Source of the DNA: Dysidea avara
Lineage: Eukaryota; Porifera; Demospongiae; Dictyoceratida; Dysideidae
Assembly (NCBI RefSeq): GCF_963678975.1
Contig: NC_089276.1
Span: 26,927,555-26,991,554 of the forward strand
Direction of reading: 5' to 3'
Length of the DNA stretch: 64,000 nucleotides
The translations under genes and the position numbers were made by a program. Within the stretch, counting starts at the first letter, position 1, and the number at the start of each line of letters is the position of its first letter. The notes under the pieces were generated by a model that saw only the letters and a program-made list of their open reading frames with translations, had not been told where the DNA came from and searched no databases. Below, piece after piece: positions 22,746-34,400 of the stretch.

Positions 22746-24368
22746 TATAACTTGTATATACACTTTTAAGTAGTTTTGCATTGTAGTTGTCATGATATAA
22801 TATAAGCTAGTACAGTACATGGATTCCCTAAGTTATATAGTTTAAGCATGTTTGATTTGATCTATTATCAGATTACACAGCAACATTCTGTCTGATCATA
22901 CAATTTCCCTGAACTAGAGGCAATTTAGTGAGAGTAGGTCAATTTTATTAGTGATGTACTCAGCCTTCATAATTTTAAATGTTACAGTTACCCCAGTTCA
23001 TGTCGGCAGTTGCACCCCTAAGTCACATATCAGCTTGAAGGCTGTCCACTTTTTATATAGTAAAAGTATCTACTATAGTGGACCACGGTCTAATGAATGA
23101 TAATGTAGCTACTGAGTTATATAGTTATTGCCGACTAATTAGTAGCTATATGTGTGTAATGTGTACTGTACTGCACAACAGTGCATTTATGATACTAAGA
23201 ACATGTATAAATCAGCTAGTGGAGTATTACCATATATCTACAACGTATGATTGTGATCGTGCATGTATATCAGTTTTTACTCAATTAGTTAATTACAAGT
23301 GAGTACAATTATGTTGACAAATTGTCTTGAATCAACAACATTGCTTTGCAATGCAGAGTGCTCCAGAGTTTGATCATGGATGATTGTATTTTTATTTACA
23401 TAGAGGAGACATAATTGCTGTCTAGCTATACACAATAGATATGATGCACTAACTTTTTTACTCATACAAGAGATCACTCCTTAAACAAGAACTGATGTCA
23501 GGAAGTACTTTTTAAGAGAAGAGTTGTAGAACCATGCCTACAAAAAGAAGTAGTTAGCGCATGATATTTTCACCGACTTATGTGTGCAATCCATTGTAAT
23601 TGTAGCAATATGGCTACCTCTCTGGTTTTAATTTACCAGTTGATCAGATACAACAGACTGTCTCTTGCAGCCTTTAATAATGTTGCTACCTTGTTAAAGT
23701 ATTTGTCCACTTTTGTGTAAGTCACTACGTGTAAATAAGAAGGTATAAAGCTAGCCCACCATAATTCATCTATCACTACTATGAGGGTCCCCAAATTGAT
23801 CTGTCTTTTTCACCATTCAAAATTTGTAGCATAATATTGTAAACTTGCAATAAGAATTGGCCTGTTTGCCATGCACGAGGCCATGCAACTAGCTAGCTAA
23901 GTAGGGACTTGACCTGCCTGAGGCCCACATTTAAGTTCTCTTGTATTTGTTTATTATGTACCGTTTTATCTTATGTCATTAATTGGGAAACTTGACCACT
24001 AGTCATGCTTCCACGATTTTTCAAAGTCAAATTCCGGCCCACACACTGGCACACCTTATTGGCCCTGTCTCTTGACAATAGTAGGGTCCTGGTTCCAAAG
24101 AACTGGACCTTGCACAATCTTAGCTTGAGCAGTAATGCTGGTACCTGGTGAGATCACTTTTACGATGCCACATCCACAGTAGAACCCTGCAGTTGCAGTC
24201 GAGACTGCAGTGTTGTTCCCGTTGTAACATATTAAAAGTGTAAAAATATCACGTATTTCATTCCCAAACCGCCTACGCGCTTGATCACGCGAAGTCGTTT
24301 ATTTGGTCATAGATTTATAAGCCCCAGGTACCTGGAGGTTATTGATTTGGTAAAGCCAGGAGGAGGTC

Positions 24369-27004
24369 ATGGCGGAAGCGAAGAAAACGAGGAAGAAAAA
24401 GGAAGGTACTGATGGTGGTGCGTCATCAAGTTAGTGATTTGATGCAGACATGGCCATCATAGCTACATCATTATTCATGCAGGGAAAAAATCGCGTGATG
24501 GATCGTGTTGTAGATTCATGCTATTCGGACTGTCCATCATCGTGGGACTGACTGCAGTTGTCGTTTATTACTTGCCATCGCCAATTAATCCAGTTCCATA
24601 CGTGTATGTTCTTTGTGTTGTTTTAAAAAGTTTACCTGTGCTGATTGCTGCAAAGGGTAGTGACTACCTGTTTAGTTGTTGTTTTTTTTTAATTATTATT
24701 TTTCCAATAGCCCTGTAGAACCATCTGCGACCGGGATCAAATTTTTTGATCGACGAAAATGTATCTTGATTGCTTGATTTCGCCTGAAAAAAGGACCATT
24801 TAACACACATTTTCTTGTTTTGCTTCAAGCCAGCCACTTTCGAGGACTTCTTGATCACTTGAATAAGTGCACATTTGAAGCCGTATTATTTTTACAACTA
24901 ATAATCGTGTGTGCATGCGTTTGTTCATGTGTGTGTGTGTGTGTTCACATGTTGTGTACAACAAACATATCACTCATGTGCACGCATGTACATATGTATG
25001 CATGCATATGTGTACACCCATGTTATGCATGTACATTCATGCTCAGTTAGAACCACTGCATATTATCTAGTCAAATTTGCAGGTAGGTAAAAACAGTGGA
25101 CCCAGGGACCATGGACCTAGGACTGGTGACCTGTGAGGACCCTACTTTTACAGGATTTCGTTGTGTACTTCATGATGTTTATATTTATTCTTAAATTCTT
25201 TACCTTACAGTACTAGTTAATTCTGTAGGTTATGATCGCATATAGGTAGACTCTTGGGTAGATCATTTTTCTGTCACAGCACATACCAGTAAGTTTCTCT
25301 CCATACTAATCCATTACACATTGTCTTCCAACCAAGCAGAAACTTTGATTTACCAACTCGTTTTAGGAGAGTAGTTGCTTCAGTGAAGTGGTAGCTGCAT
25401 GCTTAGCACGAAGTACAAAACCATGCAGTACCTTTGACAAGTTCAGCGATTGTAATCAAAAATGTAGGGATTTTCCCACATAAAGGCCAAGGAAAGTGGT
25501 GTGTGCGACTACCGTGAGTATTTACATGAACGGCTAATATTCCAATCTACTTGGCCGCAACTTGATTGTTCTTACCAGTCCGTGTTGAATAAGCTTGTTT
25601 GATTGATCCTACTTTGCTTGACAGCACCTTTTTTTTACAGCCCCAAGGCTGTTTTTGTTTTAGGATAGGTATGTACCATCATTCTTATATCTTGTTTTAC
25701 TCCTTTTATCACCAGAACTATTTTTTAATTGCGCTAATGCTTATAAACATCATTCACACAATAAAACAACAATTTACAAGCTGCCAGCTAAAAACCAAAG
25801 TCAAGACCCAGGGTAAATGTTTCAAGGTGAGCAATGCTGTTAAAAATAAATTTTTCGCAGATTTGCAAACATTCCCAAAATGTATTAAACTATATGGAGG
25901 ACTAAGGATAAAATTTTTGCTGGTAACCCCCAAAACCGCAAAAGCAGCAAAAATTTTCTCCCTCAAAATGTTTAGGCTATACGGTATTGTAATGCACTTA
26001 AAATTTCTAATCGATAAGCATCATGCTATGTGATTGTGACATACAGAGTAGCACATAAAAAGTGTATGAAGTTGATAAAATATTATTAAGGAAGTGGTTA
26101 CTGAACCGAAAGGTTTTTATTTTTGCATCTAGTAGTTGCCCCGAGCATTCAACTTTAGGGGACACAAAAAGTATTAGTGTTAGGGTTGGTTATGGTCGGG
26201 TTCAGCTTTGGTTTCTTCTTCACCTTTAGGTTACATTCTTCTTACTATATATACCGAGACTACTACTTGAGAGTAACATTTATAAGATAGAAAAGTAGGG
26301 TAGGTAAGTAGCTAGCAGTGGTACAACAGTAGTTAGTACACTTACCTAAAGCTCCAGTAGTACAGGGTTTGAGCCCTGGCTGAGTTTTGTGGGGTTTTTT
26401 TTCTGTTTAGTGACTGTTTTTTTTTGTCAAAGTTCTATGTCAGTTCAATAGCCAGTACGACCGCTTATTGAACTGACTTTCAGTTCAGTATCCACTGCCT
26501 ATTATTAATACCAGACAGGTCCCTAGCCCCCAGGTCCACTCTATACCATTGCTACAGTGTACGAAAAATGACCTTAAGACAAATAAATTGGTGTCCTAAT
26601 GAAACATTCAATTATATATTAAACCAGAGTTCAGAATGTATGTTATACTGAAGCTTATTCATTTACAACAAAAATGTGCTTCTGAAAATGTTTTCACAGA
26701 TGTTGGCTAAAGAAAATGTCAGATGTTTTCACAGATGTCATGCATTGTATGCATTATTAATTACATAAATGTTAACAAAATTACATTTCGTTTTACTATG
26801 TAGCTGGGACTTCTCAAGGTACTGGACCATCTTTCACCTAAACGGACACTGGTATTGATGATTAATGAAGAAGGTTCAGTGGTCAAAACTCTCCATGATG
26901 ACACAGGAAAAACAGTAACTAGAATTTCTGAGGCATATGAGTTTGAAGGAGAGCTATTCTTGGGTTCGTATATGACTCCGTTTTTGGCTAGAGTGGAAGT
27001 ATGA
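24369..27004 (+). pseudogene. APMAP-like gene 2: N- and C-terminal exons, middle not found
   Basis: APMAP-type proteins are single-pass membrane proteins with an outward six-bladed propeller. Exon 1 starts at 24,369 (MAEAKKTRKKKEG, ending near 24,430). Exon 2, 24,483-24,603, encodes a hydrophobic segment FGLSIIVGLTAVVVYYL followed by PSPINPVPYV, like the cytosolic tail, membrane span and SPIDPEP linker of the family. The last exon, 26,804-27,004, encodes LGLLKVLDHLSPKRTLV and the C-terminal blade ending FLARVEV. I cannot find the propeller exons between 24,604 and 26,803, so either they are deleted or too diverged to see. The call as a broken or minimal gene is an inference. Confidence 0.6.
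26290..26400 (+). mobile_element. tRNA-like SINE head (candidate)
   Basis: The words tagctagcagtggtaca and cagggtttgagccctg resemble the A and B boxes of a tRNA, with a T-arm-like stem caggg/ccctg. Spacing is about 55 bases. A g/t-rich tail follows. It could be a SINE or chance. It lies in the gap between APMAP-like exons. Confidence 0.3.
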
Positions 27005-27245
27005 GGAATTGAGGTTGTGTGTAATATTATAGTGGTAGAGTACAATTTGGTGTTAGTTTATGAGATTGAAATATTAAAAATGCGATTACAGTAATATCAG
27101 GGGTATGTCTTTTGAAAATAAAGGGGCGGGGTCTAATTAACCGAGGATATTTACTATTTACCTACCGTCAGTAATGCAAATGGCTCCCTTTGATAACATT
27201 GTTCTTGGGTCGCTTTCCATTTTGCGGGAATCTTTGATAGCTTGG

Positions 27246-27830
27246 AAAACAGATTGGAAAAGGCGCCAACGGAAGAATTGTGGAAGCACAGTGGGAGGGA
27301 TCTGTTAGTTTTCTGAACAAAGTATCTGCCTGTGCCCACGCCAACATCGTTCATTTTCTTGGTATTTTCGTGCCACCCGGAGCCAGAGTATCAAGTTTAG
27401 TCATGGAGCGACTGTATTGTAGCTTGAACAACTTGTTAGAGGACCATTCGGTTATCCAAATAGAAATAAAATTAAACCTTCTGCATGGTATTGGGCCTCA
27501 GATACTTACACAGCAGAAATCCTCCCTATCATTCACCGTGACTTGTCTAGTAAAAACATATTGATTACGAAGAGCATGGAAGCCAAGATTGCTGATCTTG
27601 GAACAATTTGTTTTGCTAACCAATCACTGCTAATGAGCTTGGCACCTAGCACAGTAGATTTTATGCCCTGAGGCTCTGACAATGACTCCTTGACCAGGAG
27701 TATGGAACTGGACTAGACATATTTTCTTTTGGTTGTGTTATGCTTCATCTTTTCTCACATAAACGGCCTATAGCTATGAAATTGAAAGACGGAGTGAATA
27801 TCTTAAAGCAGTACCTGATACAGTAAGTGA
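27246..27830 (+). pseudogene. Protein kinase pseudogene (TK/TKL type)
   Basis: Readable pieces in order: glycine loop IGKGANGRIVEA, HANIVHFLGIFVPPGA, VMERLYCSLNNLL, LRYLHSR, IIHRDLSSKNILI (catalytic loop), AKIADLG, a TPDFMPPEAL-like relic, and IFSFGCVMLHLFSH. The pieces lie in different frames: indels occur after LLHGI, between the HSRNPP-like piece and IIHRD, and at the DFMP/EAL site, where a stop results. The VAVK segment is deleted. The HRDLSS catalytic loop is typical of large kinase expansions in sponges. It is clearly dead. Bases 27,831-28,189 are unremarkable. Confidence 0.85.
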
Positions 27831-28189
27831 CATTATTGTACCCATTATTATATCTTGTCTTGAAAACATTCCCAACAACCGACCATGATCATTTCAGCCC
27901 TAAACAAAAGTATTGTATTTCTATGCATGTAGCTACATACTGAATGGGAACAGTGAAAATGATCCTGACTTTCAGCAAGCTGAGCTACACCTATACTATG
28001 TATACAGTATCAAAATTGAGCCAAACTATCTTAGAAGATATATTATATGAATGAGCTCTAAAAATATGCCAATATTTCTTTGTTTTGTTTGAAAGAGCAT
28101 AATCTTACAAGACAAATCACTTATGGAATACGTTGAATATAGTCTATAGGTTAACATCATGCTGTAGCTCCAATTGTAGTTTGAAAGAA

Positions 28190-29968
28190 TCAGTTGGTTT
28201 CTGCTGTCTCAACACTACACACACTATAAGGACAGTAGACACACCTTAGCTCTGTTGCCAGCTTTAGCAATATCTCTACAATGAGCAGTCCAGGTCCCCT
28301 CAACAAAGTTTTGCACTTTTCATCCAAGTGCTTTCTGATCTTTAGGAGAGTTTGACTCCAGTATTAATTTTGCAGTTTGTCTTTGAACAGCTCTGGTGGA
28401 AATAAAGAAATAACTTTCTACATGGTATAAAGACTGTACAGCAGCTAATAAGCAATGTTTCATAGTGGGATTGTATAGAAATTTGTGCATAGATACACTA
28501 TATTACATTATTATGTCAAATATATGGAAATCAGCTGACCCATTGAAAAGTATTTTTATGAGTAAAAGGTAACAAACAGTCTTCGTATAGAGCATCCAAA
28601 GGGAGGCACGTGCCCACTTCCCACAAAAAAAAATGCAAGGTTGAGATAGTAGAGCAATCAGTCAAACACTCTAATAGAACAGTCACCTCACACAAGAATC
28701 CTCCTCAGTTACTGCTGATGATGAAAACATTCCATGGGCACATTTAGCCTGCTAGGAATATTATTCACATGGTCCTTTGTACCATGTAAACCATTCTTTA
28801 GACTCATAACTGAAGTATTCATGATTGTCACTCATCTCTAAAACTTTAGATCAATAATCTATAACTAAGATTAGATATTAGTACGTAAAACTTGAATCAA
28901 ATATTTCATTCCTTTATTAACATCTGGGGGACTACCCCCCTTTCCAAACATATCCTGGATTCACTCCTTTATGATGGTTTACTATTATAATTGCAAGCAT
29001 TATTATAGCGGATAAATTTAAATAGAGCTCCCATGAGACAAAATTCCCACTGAGGGGGTAGGTAACGAGCTAAAAAAATTTCAAAGATGACCTATAAAGA
29101 TGGAGCTCAATTTGATGTTGTTGCTAGGGACTTTTGGGGTCGAAACAGGTTTTGATGTCAGGGTTTTAATCCTTTTGCGTGCTCCTATTCTTGCTCCCCA
29201 CTGCCCAGGTGCTACCAAGTTCATGAACAGGAGAAACATATGATGAACGGATTCAGGAAGTGGAGAGAGCTTGTTTTCCCCCTTTAGTTATTGCAGCCAC
29301 TGGAAGCGTTGAACCTACTGCAACTACTGCCTTTCAAAAACTTGCCTCTATGTTGGCTGAGAAGTGGAACGTGAATTACAGTCGTTGTTTATTCTGGGCC
29401 CAATGTCGGTTGTTGAGGTCTGCTGTGATGTGGGTCATCTGATACCATCTATGGTCGATCTCACCTATTCCAAGGGTCGCCTTGAGTCTAGCTGGCACCC
29501 TTGATTGAATTGTTTCAGTAGCTGGTACCCTCCAGCTATCCAGCACTTGACGACCAGTGTTGGGGGTGGTAGGCAAGGGCAGTCCATCTAGCCTTGGATT
29601 TTTTATTTTTTTAAGATGACCCATAAGTATATTTTACTTTGAATAGCTAACTTTTCATTTCTTGAAATTTCAAAAGTTCAGTGTGTTTTAGGCAAGTTTT
29701 CAAAAATAATATCAGGGCAGACCTACCATTAACCAAATAGTTTCCATGGTTAGAAATGAGGGAAAGTATATCTGAACACATACCAAATCCCATTCATTAC
29801 ACATAGGCACGAGACATGCTCCACCTACTAGCTTTCTGATACATCATGTACAGTCATACTCGATACCATCAACCTTACTGTACCACTGACTGAATGGTAA
29901 CGGTGCCTTGTTCTTCCAAAAGAAATGAACTTCTCCACTGGTTTAGCCTCTGCAACTGCCATCGCTAT
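28190..29968 (-). pseudogene. NADAR relic (right copy of duplication)
   Basis: Bases 28,249-28,397 match NADAR exon 2 but have lost 4 bases (gcagtttcatcgtc in the intact gene, gcagtttgtc here), giving a frameshift. Bases 29,820-29,968 match exon 1, with the MAVAEAKPVEKF start retained and then several indels before the QYMM motif. Exon 3 is absent; its place is taken by the APMAP-like and kinase sequences. The intron carries a retroelement insertion (29,098-29,612). Compare the intact gene at 13,677-17,894. Confidence 0.93.
29098..29612 (+). mobile_element. 5'-truncated retroelement, RT C-terminal region, with 14-bp TSD
   Basis: It starts inside an open frame (DGAQFDVVARDFWG), passes YQVHEQEK, then, after frame shifts, VEPTATTAFQKLASMLAEKW and CRLLRSAV. 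This pattern is typical of the region after the reverse-transcriptase domain in many invertebrate retroelements. The flanks aagatgacctataa (29,084-29,097) and aagatgacccataa (29,613-29,626) are a near-perfect 14-bp target duplication, and the left-copy equivalent (near 17,531) has the empty site. Broken frames show it is dead. Confidence 0.8.
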
Positions 29969-30229
29969 CGAATTAACAATAAATCTGATAAATCGAGATC
30001 TACAAGCACACAAAAAAACTTTTGAAGTGCCCTGTTATTGCTGTTGTCTCACCATATATAGACACCCCCACCAATATCTATGGGCTCACCTCGGTGCTCA
30101 CCCACCCAAGAAAGCTTGCGCCAAGAGCAGACGCGTTAAACCATAGGAATATGGTTAAACTAGTGTCACCCTGTCTCTTTCGACAAATCAGATAAATAAT
30201 AACTAAATTACGCTTGCGCGTTTAATAGA

Positions 30230-31110
30230 ATGACGATGGAAGCAGATTGTGAAGCAAGCCAGTTAATCGGAGAAGTTGTCCTCCCTGGAGATGTAATACA
30301 AGTTGAAGGACCCTTTAAACTAGGACCGGGCCTGTGTTTGGGTGACAACCAACAGCAAATGGCTGCGATTAAAGGAGGAATACTACGTTGTCGTGATCGA
30401 GCAAACGACCCACGTTTGTACTGGCTAGACACCATAGAAAAAAGAGTAAGTATTGGAAAATTTTTCTCATTGCAAAATATCAGTTTTGTGAAATCTAGTA
30501 CGTTCCAGCTAAGGGTGAACGAGTGATTGGAGTAATTGTGGCACGTCCTGCTAACTTCCGTGTAGACATTGGTGCTCACGTGACAGCTAATTTATCAGAT
30601 GTAGCTTTTGAGGGAGCCACCAAAAGGAATAAACCCAATCTACAGGTAAGTGTATTTGTAGTTTCCTTAATATACTCTAATAGAACATACACCTACCCTA
30701 CAGGTAGGTGATTTGGTGTTTGCAGCTGTAAAGACTGCCCACAAGCACTGTGAGCCAGAGATTACATGTGTAGGTGCATCGGGGAAGTCAGAAGGTCTTG
30801 GACCACTCAAAAATGGTCATGTGATTGAGTGTAACCTAGCAACATGTAGAAGGTAGGGATTTTATTGTTCAGATTTGGTAAATTTTTGTTTTATAAAAGG
30901 ATGTTAGATGGGTCAAGCAAGCTTAAAGAAGAATTATCAAAACACTTTCATGGATTTGAGTGTGCTGTGGGTCTCAATGGACGTATTTGGCTGAGATCTT
31001 TGAACAACAAACTAACAGTGGCCATAGCCACTGCCATAAAGGAGTGTGCTCAATTAAATGACTCAAACCTTGCAGACTATATGCAAATGTACACAGACCA
31101 CTTGACATAA
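30230..31110 (+). CDS. EXOSC3: Exosome complex component RRP40
   Basis: EXOSC3 is a cap subunit of the RNA exosome, binding RNA through S1 and KH domains in nucleus and cytoplasm. Exons: 30,230-30,445, 30,499-30,645, 30,704-30,852, 30,900-31,110; 723 nt, 240 aa, phase continuous, slightly shorter than the human protein. The N-terminal domain has GEVVLPGD and LRCRDR...YWLD; S1 (about 73-150) has GERVIGVIVA, FEGATKRNKPNLQ and VGDLVFA; KH (about 150-235) has the family signature GLNGRIW. A second in-frame ATG follows two codons after the first. Its promoter is shared with the dead NADAR copy. It is the only intact EXOSC3 in the window. Confidence 0.96.
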
Positions 31111-31442
31111 TATGCACTAGCTATTTGAAAAATTTTAGACTTTTGTAAATAAAATACATAAACTCATGCATGGTGTGATACTATTCTTGCAAACATGTGT
31201 ATATGCAAATGTATTATCTACGTTGCAAGTGTATCCCTTAAATTTATATTTTGTAAGACACCAAAAGCACGTGATGTATAAACTATTGGTGCGTGTTAAA
31301 TGGAGTTGTCCATCAGCAGTCGGGAGATATGATTTGAGTTAGAAAAGGTTAATAACATTACTAATATGTTTGAGGTATAAAATATTTAAAGTCGCACCTT
31401 TGCGTAGTGACACTCGCACCCACATTTTGTACGAGGTGATAA

Positions 31443-34400
31443 ATGGCGAAAGCGGACAGTTCTTACGGACCGCTCCGCACCCGTTTAGCCTCTACTTGGT
31501 ACAAGTTAAAACATGGTAAGATGAGTTGCCAAGATACTTTTTAAGTAAAGATCTTGCAGGGTGGCTGTATAGTACCGGATTCGATGTGGGGAAGGAGCCA
31601 CTATTTCTATTGGGAAAATGCTACTCCGATCTAGGTAAGCGTTATTTAGTTGACATGGTGACTTGATTAAAATATTTATTGCAGCTCTTGATAAGCCTCC
31701 TGATACTAATGATTCAGCTCCCACTCATATTAAACATTTTGTGGAACACTTTCTCACAATTACCTGGCTAACGTATCGTAAGGATTTTCCACCTATCGAA
31801 GGGACACAGATCACGACGGACTGTGGGTGGGGGTGTATGGTACGATCAGGACAAATGATGTTAGCGACTGCACTAAGCTATCATCTACTAGGGAAAGGTG
31901 TGTATTAGTGTATTTTTCCTTCAATCATATGCTCAAAAAACCTTGGGATAATTTTTTTAACAAGCCTGAGTAGAATAAAAGCTCACTACAATTCTTTTAG
32001 GCATTCTTTTATGTAAATTAAAGGGATATATTGATGAATTTAGGGATTTTTTATAAGCTGTAGAGGACAAAGTTTCATCATTCTGTGCAATATAGTAGCT
32101 GATACAGAATGTTTCCTATTATAATGTGTGACTGGCTCTGCAATAGACCAGTTGTCTATACCATTACATCACCTCTGATATATTTTGGCCTGGCAAAAAG
32201 GTAACCATTTGAAGCTTATTATTTCATCAAAGTTATGAGTGAGACTTTATATGCTCATGGCTTGCATTCAGACTGATTTTCTGCAGTAGTTGTATGTTAA
32301 GAAGTTAGAGCAGGCATGGTGTGCATGTAGCTTTACATCATGCTATTGTTACTACAGAATGGAGATTAGCACAAAGTGATAAAAAGCAACGAATGATCCA
32401 TCGTCAGGTACGTACCACATAAGTGCAGGGGCATGTTATAAGGTTGGGGATCAGTGTAAGGTGAGCTTCCCATTTGGCATATGTACAAGCTAAGTTTTCA
32501 CTACATTTTTTATTCTTTTGTGAGTCAATGGAAACATGTTCACCTTTGACTATGGATATTGTTAAATACCTCAATAGTATGGTGTTTGATATGAATAGTG
32601 TAGCCGCCAGCAATGCAATAACAAACATGATGATGATATATTGTTTCACAGTTTACTTCATATACACTGCTGTATGTGTTAAAAAGCAAACACCATCTAC
32701 CCTGCAGACATAATTCAAATCTGATGTGCTAACTGTCTAATAAATCACTCGTTGTGACTTGAGACCAACTAGAATCTGTGCTCCTTTAAAAAGAGATTAA
32801 CAAGGAGCATTTAAGCTATTGTTGTAACTTTTTATACATCCTTGGATTGGAACGTACCATATAGTAAAAACTTTGGGGGTTAAAAACTTTGGTGAATTTG
32901 GTGAATGCGAATTTGGCGAATAGCATTCAATTCGCCAAAGTTTTTTTCGCCAATTATTTTAGATGATCACACGAGCACATTGAGTAACTAGAACTTGATA
33001 TGAAGGTCAGCTCGCACCACCATGCAATAAAGATTGAGCTGACTTTGGAGATCTTCAAAATGTGTCCCATAGTTGTGAGCACTCCTTGGGATAGCATGTC
33101 CAACCGGCTTCCCGTTCTCATGTCAGCTAGTTATTTGTCTTGTGATGGATTTGGCGAAATATTTTGATATACGTGATAACCTCTGCTACTGAAAAAGTAA
33201 AGTACGGTCGCTCTTGGCATTGCTGGAGATAGCGAAGCACGCCTCTTTGCTAGTACATCGTTAGATCAGTAGCTACAAAAGTACTGCTACAAAAACAACG
33301 CTAGCTACCTATACACTTACTACACTACTTAATTGATGAGTTGACACCTTGTTGTTATCCTTACGTACCTTGTTACGTACCGTACAGTAAAAACTTTGGT
33401 GAATATTATTTCAGTCGCCAAAGTTTTTTCTGCCAATTTTTTCAACAGAGCGGTTTTGTCACATTTTTTTACTGCCAAAGTTTTTTACTATATGATACAT
33501 TGCATTCCTGCCATGTGGTAAAAAAATTTTTTGATATTTTTTATCTACCTTAAATATTACAGTCTGTGCATTGTATGTTTGACTTCCATGTTCAACATCC
33601 CTGTAATATCACTCATAACTAAATTTGTCCACACAGATATTGACATGGTTTGAAGACCAACCTGGTACTCCTGATACTTGTCCTTTTGCCCTTCATCAAC
33701 TGATGGAGGTGGCCAGTAACTATGGCTACTCTCCTGGTAACTGGTTTGGTCCTGCACAAGTTGCAGTATTACTACGGTGAGTCATGTTAAAACCTCAGCC
33801 CATAACTATAGTGTCCATACTTTACAGTGATAGCGTTACTCTGTCAAGAAATCATCACCCTCTTCTCCACAACATGATGGTGTATATGGCAAAGGATTGT
33901 ACCAGTAAGTAAAATAACAGTATATGTGTTTACAGAAGCGTGACGGTAGTTACCCACATGCAGTGTTGGGCAAGTTACTTTTTAAAAGTAACTAGTTACA
34001 TATTACATATTACTTTCAACTGAACTATTTAGTTACAGTTACATATTACCCATAAAATAAAGTAACTGTAATAATATTACATATTATATTACTTTGTGCC
34101 CACAGCCTTAAGCTGTCACGTGTGAAACTACCACCTTATCACGTGACATGATTGCGTTGTTGGACAATGTGCAAATCTTAGTTATAAGTAAGAAGCTGGT
34201 GAATAAGCTTCATTCAGTAGGCTTCGTTACTTCGTTGTGGCTAGGCGTTACTCAGAGGATAACTAACGAGATTAGTAACTTCGTTACTTGTAGTAATATT
34301 ATTACATAATATTAGACTCAGTTACAGTAACTATATTACTTAGGTAACGAACTATATTACTTAGGTAACGCGTTACATTTGTAAGTAAGTAACTTGAGTT

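Noticed and set aside
25599-26033. 144-codon plus-strand open frame between the APMAP-like exons
   Set aside because: Low-complexity Lys/Phe/Ile text with t-runs at the start, no similarity to the propeller expected here, no plausible start context.
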